Translations under genes and position numbers: made by a program
Shown: positions 7,563 through 17,200 of the stretch, piece by piece
Numbering within the stretch: the first letter of the stretch is position 1
Layout: each line of letters starts with the position of its first letter
Assembly (NCBI GenBank): GCA_963665525.1
Contig: OY762280.1
Span: 124,001 to 188,000, forward strand
Direction: 5' to 3'
Origin: UBA12077 sp963665525
Lineage (GTDB): Bacteria; Bacteroidota; Bacteroidia; Bacteroidales; UBA12077
DNA: 64,000 nt
The notes under the pieces: generated by a model
Databases searched by the model: none
What the model saw: only the letters and a program-made list of their open reading frames with translations
Told to the model about the DNA's origin: nothing

Positions 7563-10364
7563 TTATTTATCTAATTCGTAACCCATAGTTTTTCCTTTTT
7601 CTGTCGCTGGAATTCCTTTGGTCATCCAAATCGGAGCAGGTTCATCTTTCAAATAATGATCAAAGAACTGCATCATGCGTTTACTTAAATCTTTATTATT
7701 AGGACTTCGACGTTTTTCGTTATGTGGTTGGCCATTATAGTTAAGCATCCAAACAGGTTTGTTTAGTCGACGTAATGCAACAAAATATTCAATCCCCTGG
7801 TACCAAGGTACAGCACCGTCTTTATCGTTGTGGCGAATAAGAACAGGAGTATTGATTTTTGGTGCATAGAACACAGGAGAATTTTCGATGTAGTTCAATG
7901 GTTTTTCCCAAAGTGTTCCGCCAATTCTACTTTGCGATCTTTCGTATTGGAACATTCGACTCATTCCTGATTTCCATCTTATTCCACCATAAGCACTGGT
8001 CATGTTCGAAACAGGAGCACCGATAGATGCAGCAGCAAATAAATCGGTTTTTGTAATTACATAACCAGCCTGATAACCACCCCAGCTTTGTCCTTGTATA
8101 CCAATTTTATTTTTATCTAAATATGGTCTTTCGGTTAGCATAGCTAAAGTTCCACTAACAATATAGTTATATGCGCTTTCGCCTGGATAACCTTCTTTAT
8201 AGCGAATATTTGGCATAAATACAAAATATCCATTACTAACATAAAATGTTGGGTTGATGATTGATCGACTTGGTTTTGGAACATAATGATAATGTAACTC
8301 ATCAGAATGTAAACGATAGAAATATACTACCATCGGATATGTTTTATTTGGATCGAAATTTTCAGGTTTGTATAACAATCCTTCTTCTTCTGTTCCGTCA
8401 GGAGTAATCCATTTTACCAGTTCCACATCGCCCCATAAATAATTCTCTTGTTGTGGATTTTCGTTTGATATTTTTTCTGGTTTTGTGAAATGTAAATCAG
8501 ATGTCCATAGATCGTAATATTCTTTAAAACTTTCTTTTTGCCAAATAATACGATCGGTATTTTGAGCTTTTCTTGGTCTATAGAAATCATAATCATCCAT
8601 GATTAATTTCTTAGGATCGGCTTTAGCATTTAAATCAGTAGTATAAAAACCCGATTGTTTGTTGGTGTAATTAAAAGCTTCAAGCAATAATTTTGTTTTT
8701 GGATCGATATATCTGTTTTCCTGGTCAAGATGAATATAGTCTAACCGAATATTGTGATTTCTACCATAATTATTGGTTAAATTCACAGGTGCTTTTTTCA
8801 TTGCAGGATCAATCTTCCAGATATCAAATCTATCATTGATTAAGATGTATTCATCATCTTTAATCCATCCAGAAATGCCATATGGATAAGCATCCATAGG
8901 GTAATCATTTTCTTCGTCGAAGAAATTAACATTCAATTTCCTGGTCAGATTTTTAGTGCTCTTATCCTTGAAAGAGTATGCAAACCATGCTTTCTCATTA
9001 AACTCATACCAATAAATGTATTTCCCTCCGGAAGATATATCAACATTTGCTTTGAAATTTTCTTTGAATAATACTCTTTCTCCTGTTTCAATATTAATAT
9101 AATAAAGATCAAAATACCTAGGAATCTCCCAAGATGTTGATTTCTCAAATGGAGTATAGTTGTATGCCAATGCATATTTTCCATTTCCTCGATCACTTAA
9201 CTCAATATCTCTTACTTTTTCATCTTCCAGTTGAAATACTTTTTTTGAGTTGATATGATAAACTGCTAAGTAAGTTCTGTTAAGATCATCGTTTAATTCG
9301 CTCAATTGTTGGGGTTGTAAACGAGTATCGGTCCAGCTCCACAAGTCAAAAATAACTTTTTCTTCGTCTAACAAAGTATCTTCAGGTTCTGGTTCAGGCA
9401 TGTAAGCTGTTCCAAAGAATAATCTTTCGTCGTTTTTAGAAAAGTAAATATCGCTATTTTCACTTACAGTCCATTTTTCAGGAATGGAAGTGCTCAAAGT
9501 ATCTACAACCTTTACAGGAGATTTATCTTTCGTGTTTACATAAAATAAGCTGTAAACTTTTGTTTCAAGGGTATCTGTGTTTTGAATATAAGAAAGCTGT
9601 GTGCCTTTATGATCGGCAGTCAGCATTTTAACAATCCCCAAAACAGGTTTTAAGCTGTCCAGTTTATCGTTTTGTGTATTAAATGTAAAAACAGTCGATT
9701 TTAATAAAGTGTCGTTTTGTTGTTTTACAAAACTTATCAGTTTACCATTTTCAGATATTGTAAACTCTGTAATATTATTAAATTCGAACTTCTTATTGCT
9801 TACAGGATTTGTTACTACAAAATCGTAAGTTTTTGGCGCTTCTTTGTCAAAAGTTTCCTCTTTCTTTTTATCATCCTTTTTGGTAGTATCTTCAGGAATA
9901 TATTTGGTATAGAGATAAGCCATCCAAGAAGATTCCTTTTTAGCAATTGTAAAAGATTTTATTTCTTCAACTTTCGTTACTTCATCCTCTCCTAAGACTA
10001 ATATTCCAAGTGAATCTTTTGGTAATTTGTCTTTGTCCGTTTTGTCGAGCTTTAATTTTCTTAAAGTATCGGCATAAGGATAAATTTTAAATGCAATAAA
10101 GTCGGAGTTAGGCGAAAATTTTGCGCCCTTGCTTCGAGGAATTATTCTGCTCTCTTTCGAATCTACATTATATAAAACTGTTTTTCCATCGCCTTTATAT
10201 GGGTTTGATTCGTATAAAACCCAGTTCCCATCATTAGAAATAGATTTTGCTTCAATATATTTCCAATCATCATAAACTGAAAAATCTAATGTTTTTTTTG
10301 TATTCTGATTAAAAGCTAAAATGGCTATTGTACAGAATAATAAGGTAAAAATAACTTTCTTCAT
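7563..10364 (-). CDS. Secreted S9-family prolyl oligopeptidase-like peptidase
   Basis: Large 933-residue peptidase with a signal peptide of about 19 residues. A long N-terminal propeller-like region with TolB/DPP-style strands is followed by an alpha/beta-hydrolase domain over the last 270 residues or so. The catalytic triad is readable: S760 in GQSWGGYQ, D849 in HNDKDGAVP and H881 in GQPHNEK. S9 enzymes of this size in Bacteroidota cleave oligopeptides in the periplasm, and exact specificity is not predictable. The stretch at about 157-175 is rich in Lys/Asp/Glu (KKDDKKKEE). It is monocistronic with its own terminator. A second S9 peptidase lies in this window downstream of recA, but the two differ in length and motif details. 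Confidence 0.93.
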   Translation of the reverse strand: MKKVIFTLLFCTIAILAFNQNTKKTLDFSVYDDWKYIEAKSISNDGNWVLYESNPYKGDGKTVLYNVDSKESRIIPRSKGAKFSPNSDFIAFKIYPYADTLRKLKLDKTDKDKLPKDSLGILVLGEDEVTKVEEIKSFTIAKKESSWMAYLYTKYIPEDTTKKDDKKKEETFDKEAPKTYDFVVTNPVSNKKFEFNNITEFTISENGKLISFVKQQNDTLLKSTVFTFNTQNDKLDSLKPVLGIVKMLTADHKGTQLSYIQNTDTLETKVYSLFYVNTKDKSPVKVVDTLSTSIPEKWTVSENSDIYFSKNDERLFFGTAYMPEPEPEDTLLDEEKVIFDLWSWTDTRLQPQQLSELNDDLNRTYLAVYHINSKKVFQLEDEKVRDIELSDRGNGKYALAYNYTPFEKSTSWEIPRYFDLYYINIETGERVLFKENFKANVDISSGGKYIYWYEFNEKAWFAYSFKDKSTKNLTRKLNVNFFDEENDYPMDAYPYGISGWIKDDEYILINDRFDIWKIDPAMKKAPVNLTNNYGRNHNIRLDYIHLDQENRYIDPKTKLLLEAFNYTNKQSGFYTTDLNAKADPKKLIMDDYDFYRPRKAQNTDRIIWQKESFKEYYDLWTSDLHFTKPEKISNENPQQENYLWGDVELVKWITPDGTEEEGLLYKPENFDPNKTYPMVVYFYRLHSDELHYHYVPKPSRSIINPTFYVSNGYFVFMPNIRYKEGYPGESAYNYIVSGTLAMLTERPYLDKNKIGIQGQSWGGYQAGYVITKTDLFAAASIGAPVSNMTSAYGGIRWKSGMSRMFQYERSQSRIGGTLWEKPLNYIENSPVFYAPKINTPVLIRHNDKDGAVPWYQGIEYFVALRRLNKPVWMLNYNGQPHNEKRRSPNNKDLSKRMMQFFDHYLKDEPAPIWMTKGIPATEKGKTMGYELDK

Positions 10365-10415
10365 CTTTAAATATTTAATAATTATAGTTTAGTTACTAAG
10401 CTGAGATATAAAATA

Positions 10416-10431
10416 TAGATGCATTCATCTA
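10416..10431. promoter_or_regulatory. Inverted repeat upstream of the S9 peptidase
   Basis: TAGATG-CATT-CATCTA is an inverted repeat with a 4-nt spacer, 52 bp before the S9 peptidase start at 10364. No poly-T tail is present. It overlaps an AT-rich stretch where the minus-strand promoter should lie, so it may be an operator; this is inference. Confidence 0.3.
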
Positions 10432-10592
10432 CGAATGTTAGAATGAAAATTCTTAATAAAGTTTAAAAGCTTGCTAAAATATTGAATTCTGTCAATCATA
10501 CCAATTAAACTGTCAAAGTTGCGGTTTTTTTTGTGAGAATTGTTTTGGTATAAAAATTGAAAGTTCGAAATATGTCGATAAATAGATATATT

Positions 10593-11177
10593 ATGAATTT
10601 TAAAACAATTGAATCGTTTGATCAGCTTAAAAAGGAATTAAGTCAACCAGAGAAATCATTCTTGTTACTTTATAAAGCAGATTTTGAAAATAGTATGTGT
10701 GCTTTAAACAAACTTAAGAAACTTGATTTAAGTAAAAATCAATTAAGCATATTTACCGTTGATGTTGCTAAAGTTCGAGATATACACGAAAAATATAATA
10801 TTACATCAGTACCTTCATTGATGGAGTTTAAGAAAGGAGAGTTAAAGCAGGTAGTGAAAGGATGTCATGAGCCTGGCTTTTACAAATCGCTATTTGACAG
10901 TTCTCTATATTCCGCTGTTAACGATAAAGAACAAAAGAAAGCTAACCGAATTGTTGTATATACCACACCAACCTGTCCGCATTGTACTACAGTTAAGAAT
11001 TATTTGAAAGGATTAAAGATTCCTTTTCGTGATATAAATGTGGCACAAGATCAAAAGATGGCAGAACAAATGGTAAAAAAAAGTGGTCAGCAAGGTGTCC
11101 CTCAAATAGAAATTAACGGGAAAATTATTGTTGGTTTTGATAAAGCTAAAATTGATGACTTATTAGAAATTAAATAA
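10593..11177 (+). CDS. Thioredoxin-like / glutaredoxin fusion protein
   Basis: Soluble two-domain redox protein of 194 residues from the ATG at 10593. The frame stays open upstream to a TTG at 10557, but the thioredoxin-like fold begins right at MNFKTIESF. The N-terminal domain (about 1-105) has a thioredoxin-like layout with the cis-Pro motif (ITSVPSLMEF) but only one Cys (NSMCAL), so it lacks the CxxC pair. The C-terminal domain (about 118-194) is a NrdH/YruB-like glutaredoxin with active site CPHC (TTPTCPHCTT) and cis-Pro in GVPQIEI. It lies 22 bp ahead of a GroES-like gene and probably shares its transcript. A general disulfide-reductase role is likely; its substrate is unknown. Confidence 0.85.
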   Translation: MNFKTIESFDQLKKELSQPEKSFLLLYKADFENSMCALNKLKKLDLSKNQLSIFTVDVAKVRDIHEKYNITSVPSLMEFKKGELKQVVKGCHEPGFYKSLFDSSLYSAVNDKEQKKANRIVVYTTPTCPHCTTVKNYLKGLKIPFRDINVAQDQKMAEQMVKKSGQQGVPQIEINGKIIVGFDKAKIDDLLEIK

Positions 11178-11199
11178 TGTAAAACTAAATTTAAATAAA

Positions 11200-11487
11200 A
11201 TGAAAGAGTTACAACCTTTAAACGAACATGTTTTATTGGATATTACAGACGAAAAAGAAGAACAAAAAACAGCATCAGGAATCATTATTCCGGATTCTGT
11301 AAAAGAGAAAAAGAAGATAGCCAAAGTTGTAGCAATAAGCGATATTGAGAATTCTGCTGTTGCTGTAGGTGATAGTGTTATGTATAAAGAGTTTTCAGGA
11401 ACTGAAGCAGAAATAAAAGGGAAGAAATTTTTATTAATTCCATATGCTGATATTCTTGCAAAAGTAGTAGAAACGGATGCTATTTAA
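11200..11487 (+). CDS. GroES-like co-chaperonin, not next to groEL
   Basis: A 95-residue protein of normal GroES length, with the Cpn10 outline: MKELQPLNEHVLLD at the start, a mobile loop with the conserved hydrophobic tripeptide (TASGIIIPDSVKEK), VGDSVMYKEFSGTE, and ILAKV near the end. GroES caps the GroEL chamber. No groEL lies in the window, and the sequence is divergent (the usual glycine-rich roof loop is absent), so this is probably a second GroES beside the main groES/groEL pair elsewhere. It follows the Trx/Grx fusion by 22 bp and ends at a strong terminator. Whether it works with GroEL is open. Confidence 0.85.
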   Translation: MKELQPLNEHVLLDITDEKEEQKTASGIIIPDSVKEKKKIAKVVAISDIENSAVAVGDSVMYKEFSGTEAEIKGKKFLLIPYADILAKVVETDAI

Positions 11488-11492
11488 AAAAT

Positions 11493-11522
11493 AAAAGGCT
11501 TTGAAATTTCAAAGCCTTTTGT
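11493..11522. terminator. Bidirectional terminator between the GroES-like and ICMT-like genes
   Basis: A near-perfect 28-nt palindrome (arms AAAAGGCTTTGAAA and TTTCAAAGCCTTTT) lies directly between the converging genes and is T-rich on both strands. Confidence 0.9.
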
Positions 11523-11523
11523 T

Positions 11524-12261
11524 TTATCTTCCTTCTACATGAAGTATTCTTGTTTTCTTTTTTAAAGTTCTGAGCACAATAAATATTACAAACGTAGCTA
11601 TTAATGTATATAACCAAAAATCTGTAATCATGAATTTTTTTGTTGCAAGGTAATTTTTTAAAACATTGAGGTATGCAAACGAAATACCTACAGCAAATAA
11701 ACCATTGTATTCTCTTTTTAAAACATTTCTTACTGAGAATACAAGATCTGCAGATTCCCAGCCTTTAAATTTTGGGAAAAATGGTGGAGCTGTCATCGAC
11801 CATTTTAAGTACTGATCACCAAATTTACCTTTTAAGAATTGTTCTTCGGCAAACATGATTCTTTCGTAGTATAACCAGAATAATAATACGGTTGTAATGG
11901 CAAACCAAATATTATTAACATAAAGAATAATACCAAACCACATTAAAAAATTACCCAGGTATAAAGGGTGCCGTACTACTGAATATATTCCTTTTGTATT
12001 CACAGTTTCGGCAACTTGTTTTGCTGTATTTCTACCAGATGTTCCTTTTGGTGTAAATCCTATAACAAGTATTCGTACTAATAATCCTAATAGTGATATA
12101 GCCAAGCAAGTAATAGACCATATTAATTCGGGTAGTTGAATATCTTGTTTAAATTCTAAGATTAATACAAGTGAAGCTAATGGGTAGAGTATAACTGGCA
12201 AATAGCTTCTGTATTTGAAAAACCAGTTGCCTCTTTTGTCAAATTCCTCGACTAAAGACAT
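11524..12261 (-). CDS. Membrane methyltransferase, ICMT/PEMT-like
   Basis: This 245-residue inner-membrane protein has about five or six hydrophobic segments. The central signature is GIYSVVRHPLYLGNFLMWFG, followed by a helix and then ERIMFAEEQFL...FGDQYLKW. Both blocks are diagnostic of the isoprenylcysteine carboxyl methyltransferase / phospholipid methyltransferase group, where the RHP and E..L residues bind S-adenosylmethionine. Bacterial members methylate lipids or small hydrophobic acceptors; the acceptor here is unknown. The C-terminal 70 residues add two further membrane segments not needed for the core fold. Monocistronic, converging on the GroES-like gene. Confidence 0.85.
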   Translation of the reverse strand: MSLVEEFDKRGNWFFKYRSYLPVILYPLASLVLILEFKQDIQLPELIWSITCLAISLLGLLVRILVIGFTPKGTSGRNTAKQVAETVNTKGIYSVVRHPLYLGNFLMWFGIILYVNNIWFAITTVLLFWLYYERIMFAEEQFLKGKFGDQYLKWSMTAPPFFPKFKGWESADLVFSVRNVLKREYNGLFAVGISFAYLNVLKNYLATKKFMITDFWLYTLIATFVIFIVLRTLKKKTRILHVEGR

Positions 12262-12350
12262 AAAATAGTATTTTGGTTCGGTTTATAATTTCGGTGGTGA
12301 ATTTAACAATATTTTAATAATATAGCTTATTGAATCCGATTTTTTGACAT

Positions 12351-12377
12351 AAAAAAACCCGCCAATGAAGCGGGTTT
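12351..12377 (-). terminator. Terminator after the ferredoxin gene
   Basis: Stem AAACCCGC / GCGGGTTT with a 7-nt loop, followed on the minus strand by seven T. It starts 20 bp after the ferredoxin stop. Confidence 0.9.
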
Positions 12378-12396
12378 AAATTTTTAAAGCTTTTGA

Positions 12397-12564
12397 TTAT
12401 TCAGGATTGATAGCCTCAACTGGACAAACATCAGCACAAGCACCACAGTCAGTGCAAGTTTCAGGATCAATTTTATAGATATCACCTTCACTTATTGCTT
12501 CAACTGGGCATTCGTCGATACAAGTGCCACAAGCAGTACAATCATCAGATATTACGTAAGCCAT
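12397..12564 (-). CDS. 2[4Fe-4S] ferredoxin
   Basis: A short soluble electron carrier of 55 residues, easily missed because of its length. Two classical cluster motifs are complete: C-x2-C-x2-C-x3-C-P from Cys9 (CTACGTCIDECP) and again from Cys37 (CTDCGACADVCP), with a short linker typical of clostridial-type ferredoxins. The start MAYVISDDC is standard for the family. It carries low-potential electrons for enzymes such as pyruvate:ferredoxin oxidoreductase, which is consistent with an anaerobic or facultative lifestyle. It has its own promoter-like boxes and a strong terminator, so it is monocistronic. Confidence 0.97.
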   Translation of the reverse strand: MAYVISDDCTACGTCIDECPVEAISEGDIYKIDPETCTDCGACADVCPVEAINPE

Positions 12565-12601
12565 GATTTTTTATTTTTAGTTTATTAATGTTAATTCAAT
12601 A

Positions 12602-12636
12602 CAAAATTATTTCCTTAATTTAAATACTGAAACAAA
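12602..12636 (-). promoter_or_regulatory. Candidate promoter of the ferredoxin gene
   Basis: On the minus strand TAATTTTG (12602-12609) matches the Bacteroidota -7 box TAnnTTTG exactly. TTTG (12633-12636) lies 23 nt upstream as a -33 element, at the long end of the usual spacing. The box is 37 bp before the ATG. Confidence 0.55.
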
Positions 12637-12721
12637 AACTGTATTAAATCTTCTTTTCTTTATAATTTAGAATATTTCTAAATAAAATTGTTTAATGGAA
12701 TTTGTTGCCTTTTTAACGCGT

Positions 12722-13909
12722 TTAATCATTTATATAGTTAATTGCAACATAAGCCATCGTACCCATGCCAAATTTTAAAGCATTTTCATCGATATTAAAA
12801 CTAGGCGAATGCAGTGGAGCATTAAATTTATTTCCAGACGATGTTCCTAAGCGATAAAAAGTAGACGGTGTGCTTTGGGAGAAATAAGCAAAATCTTCAG
12901 CTGTCATTCGAATATCAAGATCTACAACATGATCATCTCCAAGAAATTCTTTGGCGTATTCAACAGCTTTTTTAGTAAGCTTTTCATCATTTATTAAAAC
13001 CGGATATCCATTTTTTATATCAACATCAGCAATGGTGCCATGTTTTTTTGCTATTGTGTCAGAAATTTCTTTGATTTTTAAATGAGCTTTTTTTCTCCAG
13101 CTTTCATCCATTGTTCTGAAGGTGCCTTCAAGATATACTTCATTAGGAATAACATTGGTAGCCCCATTTGCAATCACTTTTCCTATGGATAGAACAGTTG
13201 GAATTTCTTTAGGTGATAGTTCATTCGAAATTTGTTGTAGGGCCACAATAATTTCTGATGCTGCCAAGACTGTATTATTTATCTTTTTAGGAAGAGCAGC
13301 ATGACCTCCTTTTCCTCGAATAGTTAAATAAAGTTCATCGGTCGAAGCCATGTATATTCCTTTTCTAAATCCGACCTTCCCAACTTCTAAATCAGGATAA
13401 ACATGTTGACCTAGAATAAAATCTGGAACTGGATTTTCAAGAACTCCTTCTTCAATCATTTGTTTAGCTCCACCAGGAAGTTTTTCTTCTGCAGGTTGAA
13501 AAATAAACTTTATTGTTCCTTCAAAATCATCTTTTAATTGATTTAAAATTAATAAGGTTCCTAGTAATGATGAAGTGTGCACATCGTGTCCGCAAGCATG
13601 CATGACACCTTTATTCTTCGATTTATATGAAATTTCGTTTTGTTCTTCAACAGGTAATGCATCCATGTCGGCTCTAAGAGCAATTACTTTTTTATCTGGA
13701 TTTTTTCCTTCAATAATACATGTTATTCCTGTGTTTGCTATTCCTGCTGTGTATTTTATTTCCCACGATTCTAACAAGCTAACAATATATTTAGATGTTT
13801 CATATTCATGAAAAGAAAGTTCGGGATTCTCATGTAAATGTCTTCTTATATCGATCACCTGATCGAAATACTTTTCTGAGAGCTGCTTTATTTTATTTTT
13901 TAAATCCAT
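12722..13909 (-). CDS. M20-family amidohydrolase (N-acyl amino acid / hippurate type)
   Basis: Cytoplasmic metal-dependent hydrolase of 395 residues, the usual length for the family. Metal-binding blocks are visible: ALRADMDALPV followed by VMHACGHDVHT, FIFQPAEE, and LGQHVYPDLEVG; near the end MTAEDFAYF supplies another family motif. The dimerisation domain is in the middle (GKGGHAALP). Such enzymes remove acyl groups from N-acyl amino acids or dipeptides. The start codon overlaps the stop of the TauE/SafE gene by one base (TAATG), so the two are translationally coupled. Coupling to a putative anion exporter hints at a shared substrate, but this is inference. Confidence 0.92.
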   Translation of the reverse strand: MDLKNKIKQLSEKYFDQVIDIRRHLHENPELSFHEYETSKYIVSLLESWEIKYTAGIANTGITCIIEGKNPDKKVIALRADMDALPVEEQNEISYKSKNKGVMHACGHDVHTSSLLGTLLILNQLKDDFEGTIKFIFQPAEEKLPGGAKQMIEEGVLENPVPDFILGQHVYPDLEVGKVGFRKGIYMASTDELYLTIRGKGGHAALPKKINNTVLAASEIIVALQQISNELSPKEIPTVLSIGKVIANGATNVIPNEVYLEGTFRTMDESWRKKAHLKIKEISDTIAKKHGTIADVDIKNGYPVLINDEKLTKKAVEYAKEFLGDDHVVDLDIRMTAEDFAYFSQSTPSTFYRLGTSSGNKFNAPLHSPSFNIDENALKFGMGTMAYVAINYIND

Positions 13910-14277
13910 TATTTACCAAAAAACATTTTAACTGAAATAACTAATAAGAAAACAGCAAAAACTTTTTTTAAGATTTTTGCTGGTAAATGCACCGAAATTA
14001 TCGATCCTAAATAACTACCTAATACAAAAGCGATAATCAATATGATAGCATATTTATAATTTACATAACCATTTTTAGCGTAGTTTATAACGCCTAATAT
14101 ACCTACGGGAAAAAGCAAAACTGCTAAACTGGTACCCTGTGCATGATGTTGAGTAAAACCTAAAATAAAAACTAATGCAGGTACAATAATTATTCCTCCT
14201 CCAAGACCTAACGAACCTCCTACTATTCCTGCTAAGAATCCAATAATAATTAATAAAATAATTTCGTTAATGCTCAT
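13909..14277 (-). CDS. Short TauE/SafE-family membrane protein
   Basis: A 122-residue inner-membrane protein with four hydrophobic segments and the repeat signature of the family: a GxxxGxxGGSLGLGGGIIIVPAL stretch near residues 16-36, then HHAQGTSLAVLL. Full TauE/SafE exporters hold two such halves in about 250 residues; this is a single half and would need to dimerise to form the usual pore. Members export sulfite, sulfoacetate or related organic anions. It sits between the barrel protein gene (10-bp gap) and the amidohydrolase gene (1-base overlap) in one minus-strand unit. Confidence 0.85.
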   Translation of the reverse strand: MSINEIILLIIIGFLAGIVGGSLGLGGGIIIVPALVFILGFTQHHAQGTSLAVLLFPVGILGVINYAKNGYVNYKYAIILIIAFVLGSYLGSIISVHLPAKILKKVFAVFLLVISVKMFFGK

Positions 14278-14287
14278 AACTAATTTT

Positions 14288-17200
14288 TTAGAAATCTAAA
14301 CTTAGTGAAAAATAAAATATGCGAGGTGTTATTTCTTGGTTTTCAATACCCCAGGCCCAATCAAAACGGGCGAAGTAACCAAATAACATAGCTCGAATAC
14401 CAAATCCATAACCAGCTACAATAGGATCGCGCTCGGTATCCAGAGTAATGACTATTGATCCTCTTTCAATTACATCTTTATCGTATGCATTTTCATCGGA
14501 ATATGGTGACCATCCACTCCAGGCAGTTCCTGCATCAAAGAAACCTACTAACTGTAAATTTGTCCAGAACGATGAATTAAGAGGATAATTCGAGAAATAC
14601 TTAATAACAGGCCAACGTAATTCAGTATTGATGAGGGCAAAGCTATTTCCATTTCTAATATTTTGAGGAAAACCTCTAAGATTAGTTGCTACAGCTTGGT
14701 ATGCATAATTCTCATCTTCGTTAATCGGAATTTCATTTAAAGGAATAAATGTTGGGGTGTTTTGTGAAAAATTGGTCCAGTTATCTACCCCTCCTAAATA
14801 ATATATTAATTTGCTATTCCCAAATGAGGTGCTCGTAGCAAAACGCGATGCAAAAATTAAATCACGATGAATTCTCTGATAATGTCTGAAATCAGCTCCA
14901 ATAACAAATAAATCTGTTTTTGACTTGTTAATTTGTTTATAATATTCGCCAAATATTTTATACCTGGTTCCATTATATAAATTAACACCTGTACTTATTG
15001 TGTTATCAAATATATAATCAAACTTTATACCTCCCCACACTTTATGTACATCAGGAGTTTGTAAACTGTTTCTGTCGGTCGATAAGTAAATTTGTTTATC
15101 ATGACGTAAGGTTACAGTTCCTTTAAGAGCAGTAATCTGACTGAATGGAATTGTTCTCAAATACATCAATTTATTAGTTTGTGTTTTTGAAATAAAATCT
15201 ATCCCTGTATTTTCGAAACTTTGCCGATGAAAAATGATTTGTTCATCAATTTTCTTTTTAAGATTTTCTAAGCTGATTAGATATTCGTTACTATTAAAAT
15301 CTGCAGAAAATCGAACTCCTGCTATTACTTTATAATCTTCCAGTAAATCGTATGCCCCTATCTTAAATAAAGCATTAAATCCTGGATTGAAATATACAGC
15401 ACCACCTGTGAATGCTTGATATGCAGAGTTTAAGAAGCTAAAATCAACCTGACTAACCACATGATCGGTAAAAAATGTGCGCTGATAAATCTGAATTTTC
15501 GGGAATGCATTTTTCTTAGAGGTATCTTGTTTTATACTATCGTATTTATATGAAAAATAGGGCTTTTCAATCTCAAATACATAATGGTTGATGTCAACAT
15601 AATTGTCTTCAATTGAAAATATCTTTAACGAGTCGTTTTGATGACCAGAATCGGATCGAGAATTTAAAATGCTATCTGCTTTAAGAGATTCTTGTACTTG
15701 TTTTTCTCGATACTTCGTATCGTTCAACTTAATATTATTATTAAAAGTATTTTCTGATAATATACCTTGATAAATAGAATAACTACCATTATCATATTTG
15801 ATATATGAATAGGTATCTTTATTTTTATTGATATGATACTGATAAATGTTTTTTGAAAAATTTGTTTGTGGTACTTCACTTAAAAAATACCGATAATGAA
15901 TACTGGTGTCAATAAAGCTTATGGTACTATCGTATTTACCTCTAAAAAGATTATTTATTCCATTTTTATCATTTAAGTAATAGTATTGATTCTCAGAAAT
16001 CTCAAACGGATTTTGTTCATTCTGGTGTAAAGTGGATGTTAATCTTGATAACACCTGGTTTTTATCTTTATAATGATAAACAAATAAATCGGTTTGTTCT
16101 CCAAAATGAATGCCTTCTGGTTTTAAAGTGTCACTTAAACGATTCGAATTAAATACTATATCTTCTGAGTTATTTATGAATTTAGGATAGAAATCATCAG
16201 CTAAATCATGGGTAATTTGTTCGCTCGTGGATGATGCAATGTCGAAAACATAGATATCCGTATTGCTATTTTTAACAGCAGAAAATACCATTTTAGAACC
16301 ATCATCCGAATAATCAAAATCCAGAATCTTATCAAAGTATAGAAGACTTCTTTCGGTAAGCTCCTTATTTTCTATGATATATTGTATAAGCGATAAACCG
16401 CCTTCTTTTTCTGTAATAATAGTTAAGGCCTTACCAGAAGGATGCCAGTTAATGACAGGATAGGTATAGTCGTTGATCTGTTTTATTTTGTGCCCGGATT
16501 TAAATACTTTTTCCGATTTATCTTCTTTGGCATCATATATCCACACCCTAACTTGTCCCAGATCATTGGTAACATATGCAATTTGATTTCCTTCGGGACT
16601 TGATTTTGCCTGACTGTAATATCTTAAGTTTTTATTTTTATGAATGATATTCTTCGTATTAAGAGAATCACTTGCCATAAGCGATTCTTCATCGAAATAA
16701 TCATGATAATATGCCAGCCATTGTTTAGTGATCTCTTTAAAGGGTAATCCAAGTACATTTAAAATTGCACTGTTTGCTCCCTTATTTACTCGGGTTAAAT
16801 AAATGATATCAGTAATTACATTACTTCCATAATAATCGTTAATGTATTTCCAAAACGAATGTCCGGCATAAATGGCATCATCGCCCGATAATCGATTGAA
16901 TTTTTTATAACGTTCATTTAATATTCCATCTTTTACTCTGCTTTCAATTTCAGCATTCCATTCTTCGGAAAAGTATGATGTTAAACCTTGTAAGTACCAT
17001 TCAGGTAGGCTAATCATGGTGGAGTTCGTAAAATTTTCAGAAAGTCTGTTACCATATAACATTTCCATGATGATAACTTCGGAAATGGCCGATCGCATTT
17101 GTTTTAAATAATCCTGGTGATTTCCTTGAAAATATAAACTGACTTTATTATTTCTAATTTTAGTAATACCACCAGTATTATATTCTTCTTTCCCAGTTAG

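Noticed and set aside
9717..9995. 92-residue plus-strand frame inside the large S9 peptidase
   Set aside because: It is antisense to a well-supported coding region; its Phe/Lys-rich content mirrors the Lys/Glu-rich stretch of the peptidase.
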